NCBI RefSeq assembly: GCF_963678635.1
Contig: NC_087067.1
Coordinates: 56,391,964-56,455,963 of the forward strand
Source of the DNA: Symsagittifera roscoffensis
Taxonomy: Eukaryota; Xenacoelomorpha; Acoela; Convolutidae
Length of the DNA stretch: 64,000 bases
Reading direction: 5' to 3'
Under the pieces are notes generated by a model. The model saw nothing but the letters and a program-made list of their open reading frames with translations, ran no database searches and had not been told where the DNA came from. The first letter of the stretch is position 1, and every line of letters starts with the position of its first letter. The translations under genes and the position numbers were made by a program. Below are positions 49,134 to 58,218 of this stretch, one piece after another.

Positions 49134-49450
49134 TTAGGAGTATTGAACGTAGTGAACACTCTTATATAGGTCTAAGTGATTTTTCAAGGAAAAAGTCTTA
49201 AAATGTTCCAATAACTACAGATGTGCATTCAAACATATTAATGCATTTATGAATGCAATTAGTTATATATAACTTTTAATTGAAATTCAGCTGCTAAAGT
49301 TAACGTAAATAGCACTCTCAAAATATAAATAGGAAATTGCGCGCAAAAACGTGAACAACTTCTAGTTCCGAAATAGGCATTTGTTCTTTTAGATTTTCAG
49401 CGAAATAAAAACTTTATCTATTATTGATCCAGTTTTCTTAAATTGGGTTA
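49134..49450. repeat. Dispersed repeat, copy 2
   Basis: Collinear with 34370-34660: TTGAACGTAGTGAACACTC, AACGTAAATAGCACTCTC and ATTGATCCAGTTTTCTT. It ends just before the double foldback. Confidence 0.6.
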
Positions 49451-49452
49451 AT

Positions 49453-49899
49453 GTTATCAAAACAGCGCCTCTTACTAATTGTTGTAGAAGTTCAAAGAGC
49501 TTAAAGGGTATCTATTTTTTTCTTCGGAAAAGAATAATGAACGCAAGTAAACAGGAAAACAACACTGACTTTTGTTGAAAAATCTCAATTTTCGAATTAC
49601 GAAGAAAAAAATAGATACCCTTTAAGCTCTTTGAACTTCTACAACAATTAGTAAGAGGCGCTGTTTTGATAACTGAAATAACTCGAAATTGCTTTATTGG
49701 GTTTGGGCTACAGTTATATTTTTCAAGATTATCAAAATCAAAAAACATGGAAAAGAATAATGAACGCAAGTAAACAGGAAAACAACACTGACTTTTGTTG
49801 AAAAATCTCAATTTTCGAATTACATGTTTTTTGATTTTGATAATCTTGAAAAATATAACTGTAGCCCAAACCCAATAAAGCAATTTCGAGTTATTTCAG
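49453..49899. repeat. Two adjacent perfect hairpins sharing one 73-bp loop sequence
   Basis: Arm A 49453-49526, loop 49527-49599, arm A' 49600-49673; then arm B 49673-49749, loop 49750-49822, arm B' 49823-49899. Arms are perfect by eye (74 and 77 bp), and the two loops are identical over 73 bp. A' and B abut with a one-base overlap. Confidence 0.95.
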
Positions 49900-50034
49900 T
49901 TTATATTCTCTCCCCACGCACAAAATTGATAAAGCTTTAAAAATTTATTAATCGATTTTTTGTAAATATTTCCGTTTACTGCGGCCTGAACCTTCTGTCC
50001 TACATTCACAGCAATCGGCTAGGTAGTTGTATGA

Positions 50035-50220
50035 TTGGCACAGATTTCGTCCTATTTTTTTAATTAACAGATTTCGTCCCATACAGATTTTGCCCCATAT
50101 CCAACATCCTATCATCCCATATCCAAATTTGTGGGACGAAATTTGTGTACGCTTTGAAATGGGACGAAATCTGTTGAAAATAAAATGGGAAGAGATCTGT
50201 CATGGCACAAATCTGTCACA
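50035..50220. repeat. Cluster of a 14-bp motif in both orientations
   Basis: ACAGATTTCGTCCC or near variants occur near 50040, 50067 and 50084. Its inverse GGGACGAAATCTGT occurs near 50132, 50161 and 50187. A related GCACAAATCTGTCA is at 50204. Purpose unknown. Confidence 0.6.
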
Positions 50221-50862
50221 GCCAGTTGTATACGCTCCGTGGTATGTAGTTGTTTTGAACTAAAAAGATGTTGGTTTTTATTTTTTTTATTTTAGCAGTA
50301 TTAAACAGATAAATCGTCCTTTACAATTAATGAGATTACTATTCGAATATTTCTTTAGTCAGATTTCTTAGCTTTACTTCAGATTGGTAAGGAGGTAAGA
50401 CTACATGAGTAGTATATTGCCCTATAAGTGAGTTTAAATCTCCGCTTGTGGGTTTATTTGCACCATTTCACTTTTTGCCTGCTGGCGGTTATACATTTAG
50501 CATGATTGATGGATGAAACAATAAGAACAACAACATTGAGATAAACACAGTAAACAGCCAGGAAGATATACGACAGAAATCACATGGAACTGCACTTGTC
50601 TTTTTAAGTGCAGAGTTTGTTTGTGACCAGTACGATGATGATGATTTATGATCGGTAAACGGATATTAAACAAATTGTTTATCTTTGCCCACGACTTAAC
50701 TTGAACAACTCGTTTGTCACTGCGTTGGGCAATTTTCATCATAAATAAATCATTAATACACACTCACACCAATAGATAGATAGGTTGATAAACAGATAGA
50801 TGGAAGTTGGTAGGTTACACGGATGCGATAACAATTAATTGAAGACAGCTACCATCCCTTAA

Positions 50863-50998
50863 GTGTTTGGTGACGTAATAGTTAAGTGACGTATGGTGAC
50901 ATTTAAATACGACGCCTCAAACTAACAAAATATTGCTTCAGCTGCGTGGAAATCCAAGAAAAACTAATCGCGAAGATGATTTGAACGTCACCAAACAC
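50863..50998. mobile_element. Short TIR element (136 bp) followed by poly-C
   Basis: 14-bp perfect ends GTGTTTGGTGACGT (50863-50876) and ACGTCACCAAACAC (50985-50998). The interior repeats GTGACG. The right end runs directly into C16 (50998-51013), which is absent from the left end. Resembles a very small MITE. Confidence 0.55.
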
Positions 50999-51686
50999 CC
51001 CCCCCCCCCCCCCATTGTTTGAAGAAGAATGGTTTGACTGTAAGTTTAATAGAGACGGGACTTTAAACTATCCCCCTAGGGTACCTAAGAGTTTTTTTAA
51101 TTTCGAATATCAAATTATTTGTTTATCTAAGGGGGATAGTTAGCCTGCAAGGGGAATAGTTAAAAAGAGCCGACGGATGATAGTTACAGCAGACTAACTG
51201 CACTTCGGGAGAAGAGAAATTTACCTACTATGAATTGACATAAATTTGATTGCTGCAACACCCAAGTTCATTGCCATATTGATTCCACAATGTTTCATCT
51301 TTATTACATATATAAGTCTGTGAAAATTTGAACTCATATTTCGATCACGTTATTGCGCTTGTGATTAGTCATTTTTCAAAATGAGCTTCGTAGCATTATT
51401 TTACTTTTTTTTGTTCATGATGATTTTAAAATACCAGGATTTGTTAGTAAAGAACACAGGTTATTTTGGGAGGGCTTGAAAATTGTAATGAACTTGGCAT
51501 TGAATGACACATATAGTCTAAAATTGAAGGCTAAGCCGATGGTTTAATTATAAGCTGCTTGGATTTGACAGAATGAAAACATGAAATTGAATACTGCAAT
51601 ATTATTATGAGTTACAATGAAGGAGAAAAACTAATCAAATCTTAGTCGTAAAAATGAGATATGAAATTTAAAATATTTCCTCTTGC

Positions 51687-52174
51687 ATCTTGAGAACTTC
51701 GCGAACCCAGCCAAAAGTACAAAATATACTTTTGAGATCCTTGAGCCCTGTAAGTATACTGAACTATGTAACAATCGTCTGCGAACATTTGACCGTGTAA
51801 TTCAGGCTCGACCTCGACTATTTCTTTTCTCTGAACTTCCCAAACTTTGACTTCTCCGGAACCATCGTCGACCATTCGGGTTTCGACCGCGACTTCGGGC
51901 TTCGCGAGTAAACTATCGGCGTCGAACTTGGTCTGATTAATAATCTTCGCGACTGATCCACGTGTGTACGTGTTGCCCATTCCAACTTGCCCGTATTTGT
52001 CACGCCAGTCTTGGAAGTGGAATGTGAACTCGGTACATTCGGCTCCGTCCACCACGGCCACAATTCTAGTTTCGGTCGGGTACTTTTTCGTCTTGATGAA
52101 CGCCATGGCGTTCTTCATGGCACCTTTTTTCTCTTGTTGACTTGAAAACTTTCCCTTCCAGACATAAATTACAC
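51687..52174 (-). CDS. Villin-like gene, exon with end of G3 and start of G4
   Basis: Starts after the acceptor TTCTTCTCCAG. It reads VIYVWKGKFSSQQEKKGAMK and HFQDWRDKYGQVGMG (end of gelsolin domain 3), then RMVDDGSGEVKVWEV and DDCYIVQYTYRAQGSQ, ending YFWLGSRSSQD (domain 4 start). Phase fits the upstream exon: one base carried over plus 488 bases gives whole codons. The frame is unbroken. The donor seems to be GC (GAT|GCAAGAG at 51686-51685) rather than GT, because family similarity stops at SSQD and no GT lies there. In the protein this region binds actin and calcium. Confidence 0.88.
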
Positions 52175-52577
52175 CTGGAGAAGAAAACACAATCAAATTC
52201 AAGCACAAGTTTTTTTAATGCATTAGTTGTAAGCGTTTTGCAAATATTGAGTATCATTTTTTGATAAATTTTCCAATCGTTTTGGTGAAATCGAAGCCAT
52301 TTGCGCTGAAAATTTGAGCAAATAGTCAATTAAAAATGCTTTGTTCGATAATATGGTGTCACCTTCTTGCCGGAATTTTAGACAACAACCCCTTGAACCA
52401 ATTATTTTTTGTGCCTACCTGTCAGACAAGTTTTTGAAATTATAAGGGGGATGATAATTTTTCAGCAGAAATTTAGGCCGCGTCTTCCAATTCTACCTAC
52501 GTGTCAAACATTAAAATAGTCAGCAAATCATTAGATTATTGCACTGGTCCTCCTAAAGCCCGGTCGCCATATCTCAC
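52175..52577 (-). other. Villin-like gene intron (403 bp)
   Basis: Donor GTGAGAT (52577-52571 read on the minus strand) and acceptor TTCTCCAG (ending 52175). This intron splits domain 3 between its first strands and the YVWKG motif. Confidence 0.8.
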
Positions 52578-52737
52578 AAGTGTCGAGGATGAAGCAGTCT
52601 TTGGAGCTGAGCAGCTTTTGTTTGAGGGGCGAGCAGCCCACTTCAGTGAGGAGGAGGGAGCCGGAGTTGTCGGATACCAGGAACAACTTCATCTTCTTCC
52701 TGTCTTTCTCTTCTTCGTATGAGTCATCCGCGGTCAC
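52578..52737 (-). CDS. Villin-like gene, exon with start of G3
   Basis: Begins after CACCCTTCAG with GTGACCGCGGATGAC. It reads VTADDSYEEEKDRKKMK, LFLVSDNSGSLLLTE and SSKDCFILDT, the linker and first half of gelsolin domain 3. The initial GTG is an internal Val codon, not a start. Domains G1 and G2 are not found in this window. They must lie upstream, beyond the LTR element that ends at 63308, or are lost. Confidence 0.85.
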
Positions 52738-52910
52738 CTGAAGGGTGAACGCAAAAATGAGTCATTATTGACATTAGTTAAAAAGTACTTATAAGAAAGA
52801 ATGACAAATTAATTACTGAAAACATCAGACACAAGAAAACGGACTGGTTATTTTTAGGGAATTTATGTATTTTCTGCCTCTAAAGCATTAAAGCTAACAA
52901 AGATAACCGG

Positions 52911-53460
52911 TGTTCCGACCAGTCTTGAAAAATTACAACAAAATTATTTTTCCAATTAGTGTCGTTTTTTCGGCTTGGTGGACCCGGAGTTGGAATCTGA
53001 GGGAAAAAGTAGAGCTTAGGCTTTTTCGTCAGCCATGTAAAATATACAAATTGGAAAACAATTTTGAAGACAAATAACCAGAAAAACAAAATAAAAATAA
53101 AAAATTTTAGAATAATTTTTCAAAGTTTTTCCCAAATATTTGAAGTTTTTGATTCCTAAAATGAAGCTAAAACCTCCAAAATATAACTTCCTTAGAGTAA
53201 AAATAAATTTTCAAGGCTTAAATTAAGCATAAATAAGCTAATGTAAGCCTGCTCACTCGCTCGAAATTAGACAAAAAATCAACACCGTGAAAACTTTTTT
53301 GAAATTTTCTGATGTTCGAATCACGACTGAAGGGCTTTAATATGATATATCACTCAACCCTGTCCGATGATTATTTGTGGTAGTTGATTTTGGGTGAAAA
53401 AAAATAAAAAACTAAAACACCCAAATACAAAGTTCAGCCTCATTTTCAATAGTCGGAACA
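52911..53460. mobile_element. Stand-alone TIR element (550 bp) with 11-bp ends
   Basis: TGTTCCGACCA at the left and TAGTCGGAACA at the right, complementary at 10 of 11 positions. The interior follows the family order (AAAAACTAAAACACCCAAATAC near the right end). This is the cleanest pair of termini in the window. No target duplication was found. Confidence 0.7.
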
Positions 53461-54118
53461 ATTGAAAAAATTGCTTTTATTTCGGTCATGAAATTCGTTG
53501 GCCGGTCAAGAGCTATAAAGCCCTGTTAACACAGTGACGCCCGGCTGAAAATGACTGAAAATGTCTGAAAATGACCACAAAAAATAGTAATTCGATATAA
53601 AGCTTAAAACAATAACTATGAAAAACCTTATGAAGATCTGTTCAAAATTTTATGAAAACTTCAAATGAGCTGCAGAGCCATCAAACAGGTTTCTGATAAG
53701 GTAATCATGCTCATTTGGACAAGTCAAAGCCTTATAAAACACAACAAAATTTTTAAAACTTCCTTATAAACATAAAACACATCAAGATTGTACTTTTATA
53801 TTCTTTGCTATCTTTGCTCAATCCTCAAAATTCTTCAGAATATTGTCGAGATATTCAAGAAGATTTGACCTGAAAAAACAATAATTATTAGCGCTGTGTG
53901 AGTGGCTGAGAACATTTTTGGCTTGATGTCGCTAATTTTTCGGTTTGGCTTTAAATCCCGTTTGCTTGATGTCCGACAACCCATCAGATTATCTTCTCGA
54001 TTCGACCTAGCCTGGATTAATAATCAATATTGAACTTTTTTCCTGGTATGTCTTTTAAACTTTTCCGAGCGGAATATCCGGTAAATAAATGACTCGTTTC
54101 GTGACACAGCTGAACAAT
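53461..54118. other. No recognisable feature
   Basis: No frame, RNA or repeat supported between the TIR element and the LTR element. Presumably intron or upstream sequence of the villin-like gene. Confidence 0.5.
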
Positions 54119-54122
54119 GTAA

Positions 54123-54532
54123 TGAGTTATGTCTGATGGGTATAACTCATAGAGTAATTTCGGATAGGGTACACCGTCTGCTCGTCACGCTATCTTATTT
54201 TCGGCCGGATAGATTCGTGCAACTTCTTCGTCTAATACCGATCCTAATCTTACTCTTATATCTACTAGTGTCAGGGTGTTTAGCTAGTCTCTGCTAGGCT
54301 CAATAGATCTAGAGTATACTGGTTTTATTGCGGCTGCTCAAGTTCTCGAGGAGAGGCAACTAATCTCTAAGTTAAATTCAAATCTCTCTGGTGCTGAAAT
54401 TACAAATAATTTCAGCACTTACAAATAAGTGGGTTGTTAGCTGGATGGATTGTGATTGGTTAATATTAAATATTTTACAGTGGTAAATTATCTAATTTAT
54501 AAATAATGAAATATAGTTTAGATCAGGTTCCA
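54123..54532 (-). repeat. Complete LTR (3' LTR in minus orientation)
   Basis: 410 bp, TGAGTTAT to GGTTCCA on the plus strand. Read on the minus strand it has TATAAA near 54502 and AATAAA at 54329-54324. A 12-bp-stem hairpin lies at 54391-54418 with loop CAAA. No convincing polypurine tract adjoins it on the internal side. Confidence 0.85.
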
Positions 54533-56239
54533 CCCATCCGGGGTTTACAGAGTCTTTGAGTTTTACCTCTTTATTCTGCAATTGAAGGATGGATGATGAA
54601 CGTTGGTATTTGGCGAACATCATTTTCTTATTCTTGTTCCTTGGAGAAGAGAGTTCCAGGGAGCTAGAGTCGTCGACATAATTTCTCTTCAAGAGAAACG
54701 TTCCAGAACGCTGGATTGATGGACAGGAAGTTATCTTCTTGTCATTCGACAACAAATGCGATCCCCAATGAAATCAATCAGATTCCAAAATCCAGAATGC
54801 CTTGCTATGTCAGCTTTGTCTGCATTTGTGGAGAACTGTTTTGTGTTAAGTCTCGTTTGGGAATGGCGTGAAGTTCGTGTTTGGAAGTGATGCCTTGTAA
54901 CTCGGATCTGTACGTACACTTGAACATCGAGGTGGTCATTGGTCACGTTCAATGAAGTCCTTTTCTGCGAAGTCAAGTCGTACTTTAAATCCTTTGAGTC
55001 GTGATTGTGGACGGCATGTCGGTTGTGTTTTAGCCATTCTTTTGTTCAAGTTGTGATGGGATCGTCTAGTCTTTGTATGTTCGTCTTTGTTGTTGTGTAT
55101 GATCTATATACTGCATATTATGATTTACATTTTATAATTTTTTGTTAATTTGGTTTTAAGTTATGATCTTAGTTAGTTGTTTTCACAAAAGCGTTTTATT
55201 TTAGTTCAGTTATTTTGAAGAGTTACTCACCCTTGAGTAATTCCTATTAAAAACAGGAGTGTGGTCTCAAAGCGTGGGTGTAGCGTGGTGGGTTAGGCCG
55301 GCTATAAGCATGCTCAGGACGTCCTCTTTGGTGGGTTAGGCCAGGAGTGGGAGTATGACTTCGTGCTGTTACTTTGAGGGGGTCTTGTTTTGTGATAACC
55401 TCTTATGTTGGTTTTTTCTGGTCTTTCTTATGTTACTTTTGGTTGTGTCCTTTTTTCAAAAATCAAATTTTTTTTGGTTTGGGTTTGTCTTTCGACTTTT
55501 TTGTGTTTTATTATTTCTTTCTTAGACTTTGTAATAGTCTTCAAAATAATAAATTATCCAGTTTTAAACTGGATTAATCCGGTTTGGGTACCGTTGGTTT
55601 TCTTTTCTTAGTCATGCTGTTATTTTATGATTTGTGGTGTTTAGTAAAACTGCGTTAGTTAGTTTGATTTAGTGTATAACTCCAATCCAACCGGGTTAAA
55701 GAAAAGTTGGAAATTTAATATCGTTACTGGGAGTTGTTGTTACTGAAAACTCGAAACTTAAAATCATTATTTTAAACAATTCTTTGTGGGCGAGCTGTGC
55801 GAGTGTGGATAGAATTCTTGTGCGAATGAATTAAAACAAAGAAAAGGTTAGTACTGCTTTCTCATTTTATGAATTTATTGCTTGAGAATTGAAATTTACT
55901 GCATTTGGGGGAAATTTAAAATTAAAAATTTTCATCGTATTTAATTTTACTGCTTCTTGGGGAATTAATTTATAAATTAAATTACTACATTGATTATTAA
56001 TTTTACTACATTAATTATTGTGAAAAATTTAGTGAAATAAAATAGTTTTTGCACATAAGTTTTAGCAAAACAGATTACTAGATAGTATTATATTTTAACA
56101 AGTTTGTATTTTTATCTTTCTTTTTTCTGTTTTTGTAGATGATGGTGGTGAGAAGACTAAAAGAAAAGTTTAAACATTTATAGAAAATGGTTAGTACAAT
56201 TTGAATTTATTAGTTGAATTTATTGTAATTATACTTATC
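54533..56239. other. Internal region of LTR element next to the complete LTR
   Basis: About 1.7 kb with two short minus frames (54976-54731 and 54755-54492) of no known family. From 55000 the plus strand is T- and G-rich. Hydrophobic plus-strand frames at 55374-55611 are products of that composition. No coding function assigned. Confidence 0.45.
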
Positions 56240-57470
56240 TTAATCGTCGGGAAAAAAGCCATGGGGAAAGATTTTTTGAATTAAATCGGAAGTTGTTAAT
56301 AACTTGGCCAGTATGCGAATGACATTTTTAGCTTGTAGCAGTGGCCAAAACAATTCAAGTGCCTTGATGTTGTTCAGTTCTTCGGTGCCTACTGCGAACT
56401 CATGAGGTGTGTTTTGGATTAGGTTGTAAAGTTTGTGATTATATTTAGTATTATGAATAAACTCTGATATGGGGATTTCAATAGGTTGTATAAATTCATG
56501 CGGGATGATGCAGGGTCTTGATTCTTCATCTTGGAAGGTCTTCGTGATGGGACAGAATATATACATCTGGGTAATGGGATCATAGTTGCGGAGGATGCCG
56601 TGGAGGTTAGTATTTTTTATGCAATATGTAAAATTGAGAAAAAATGGCGATGTGTATTTCGATTTAATAAACTGATAACGATGGTGGGGTTGTCGTGATG
56701 GTGTGTGTAAATTAAAATGATTTTGTATAAAACGATAATATGTGTAAGTATGGGTTTGTTTAGTGCGTAACATTATGTCATGGAAACAGTGCAAATCGCG
56801 TTCCTGTGGTGAAAGAAAGTGAAAGGTTAGTGAAAATAACTGAAATTTATTATAGAAGGTTTCGTATGCTTGGATGTCAATTAGTGCTTCAGCAATTATG
56901 TGATCATGCTTTTTATCAAATATACTAAGTGTAAAAAGGTATGGTGCTTGAATAAATAATTTTTTGGTTAGTTATGGGTTAGCAAAGCGGTCGTCGTCTA
57001 AAAATTGATCTTTGTTAGGGCGTATGATGTTGTGATTGTAATATTCAATTGAGAAATCGTTAGCTCGGGGTGCGGTGAATGTTTTTAGTAACTTTTTAAA
57101 TCCAACATAGGTAAATTGTCGAGGTGTTAGTAGTGTTGTGAGTCTGTACAATAGATTTTTGCTTTTTTCGTTATCTTCATGTGTATTATTGAGTGGTATA
57201 GAAAGAGGGTTAGTTTAGGGGTAATACGCTGTCCAAGGAAGGGTTGGCATTAAAACGTGCTCATCAACAAAATTTCTTGCGTTATTAGTAGTGGTGGTAG
57301 ATGTATTTAAGGTGTATTGTGGAAACGAGGGTAAGGTTATTTGTAGGAAGATTCTTGTATTCGTGTGTTCTGGGTGATTGATGTACTCTTTGGCTGTTCC
57401 GGGTTTGATGATGAATGGGTGATTTGGGAATTTTCGTTTTAAGTGCGGTAAGCTCTGTTAGTGCTAGTGG
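56240..57470 (-). pseudogene. Unknown protein of the LTR element, C-terminal part
   Basis: One minus frame stays open apart from TAA codons at 57217-57215 and 56974-56972. The last uninterrupted part is 56794-56240 (184 residues). It is rich in aromatic and hydrophobic residues with His/Pro/Thr (FFLNFTYCIKNTNLHG, EELNNIKALELFWPLLQAK), has no membrane segment, and ends HGFFPDD. The persistence of one frame over 1.2 kb with only two stops suggests a real gene in early decay. I cannot assign a family; a structural (capsid or nucleoprotein-like) role is only a guess. Confidence 0.45.
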
Positions 57471-57676
57471 ATGTTTCAGTTGATGTGGATGATTGAGCTA
57501 ATGATGGGGTGTAATCTGATAGCGGTGTAGGCGTTGGTGGATTTGATGATGTTGCTGTGGATGACAATTGGTGAATGTTAAGAGTGTGGGGGTATGTTAA
57601 TTGTTGTTGTAATGTGATAAAATTATCGAGCTCTTCGGATATTTAAACAGTATCTGGGGAGTTTTTGTTTGATCTT

Positions 57677-58039
57677 TCAGAAGTGAATGGGGAATAGGTT
57701 GGGGTTACTTGGGAAGCATAAGAGGGAGTGGAAAGGGATGGGAGTGGATGACTGGTTTGGATAGGTTGAAAGGGGGTTGTGAAAAAAATGAGGGGTTGGT
57801 CTGGGTATGGGTAGAGGGAGATGGTTCGGAGTTTGCAAATTCGTCGGGAGTTTCGATGTCGGAGTTGTTAAATTGTGAGATAGTATGAAAAACTGAAATA
57901 TCTGAGTTAGTGTCTGAATTCGTGCTTGATGGTATATTAATAATCGGGAAATCGGGTGGCGGGAAAGCCAAAAGTGGAATAATTGGGATAGGGTTTTAGA
58001 GGTTGGCTGGATGGGAATTTGAGCGATGGAGGGCTCCAA
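57677..58039 (-). pseudogene. Pro/Ser-rich N-terminal region of the unknown protein
   Basis: Two overlapping minus frames. The 57971-57705 frame has the more protein-like text (DFPIINIPSSTNSDTNSD, NSDIETPDEFANSEPSP). The 58039 frame continues the upstream part (EPSIAQIPIQPTSKTL). A frameshift near 57980 probably separates two parts of one disordered region preceding the 57470-56240 protein. Confidence 0.35.
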
Positions 58040-58218
58040 TTTTTCGGCTCATCGTGGGCTAAAAAAATGATTATGTTGAGACTGAAAAGTGGTATATGGG
58101 GTTGTTCAATAATTTGTTCATATGTATTATCATTTTGTGAATGATTTGTAGTTATGTGTTGGATGGGGCTTTGTGCTGTACTTGTTCTGAAATTTGGGTT
58201 ATGTGTAATTGCTAAGTT

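Larger units (their letters stand above)
44744..51686 (-). other. Long intron of the villin-like gene (about 7 kb)
   Basis: No coding exon was found between the G4 halves. The stretch holds a solo LTR, a SINE-like repeat, a tRNA-Pro-like sequence, diverged local repeats, a dispersed repeat, a double foldback, a motif cluster and a short TIR element, each listed separately. 44760-45770 and 51014-51640 show nothing recognisable. Part of G4 is not located, so a small exon may be missed here. Confidence 0.5.
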
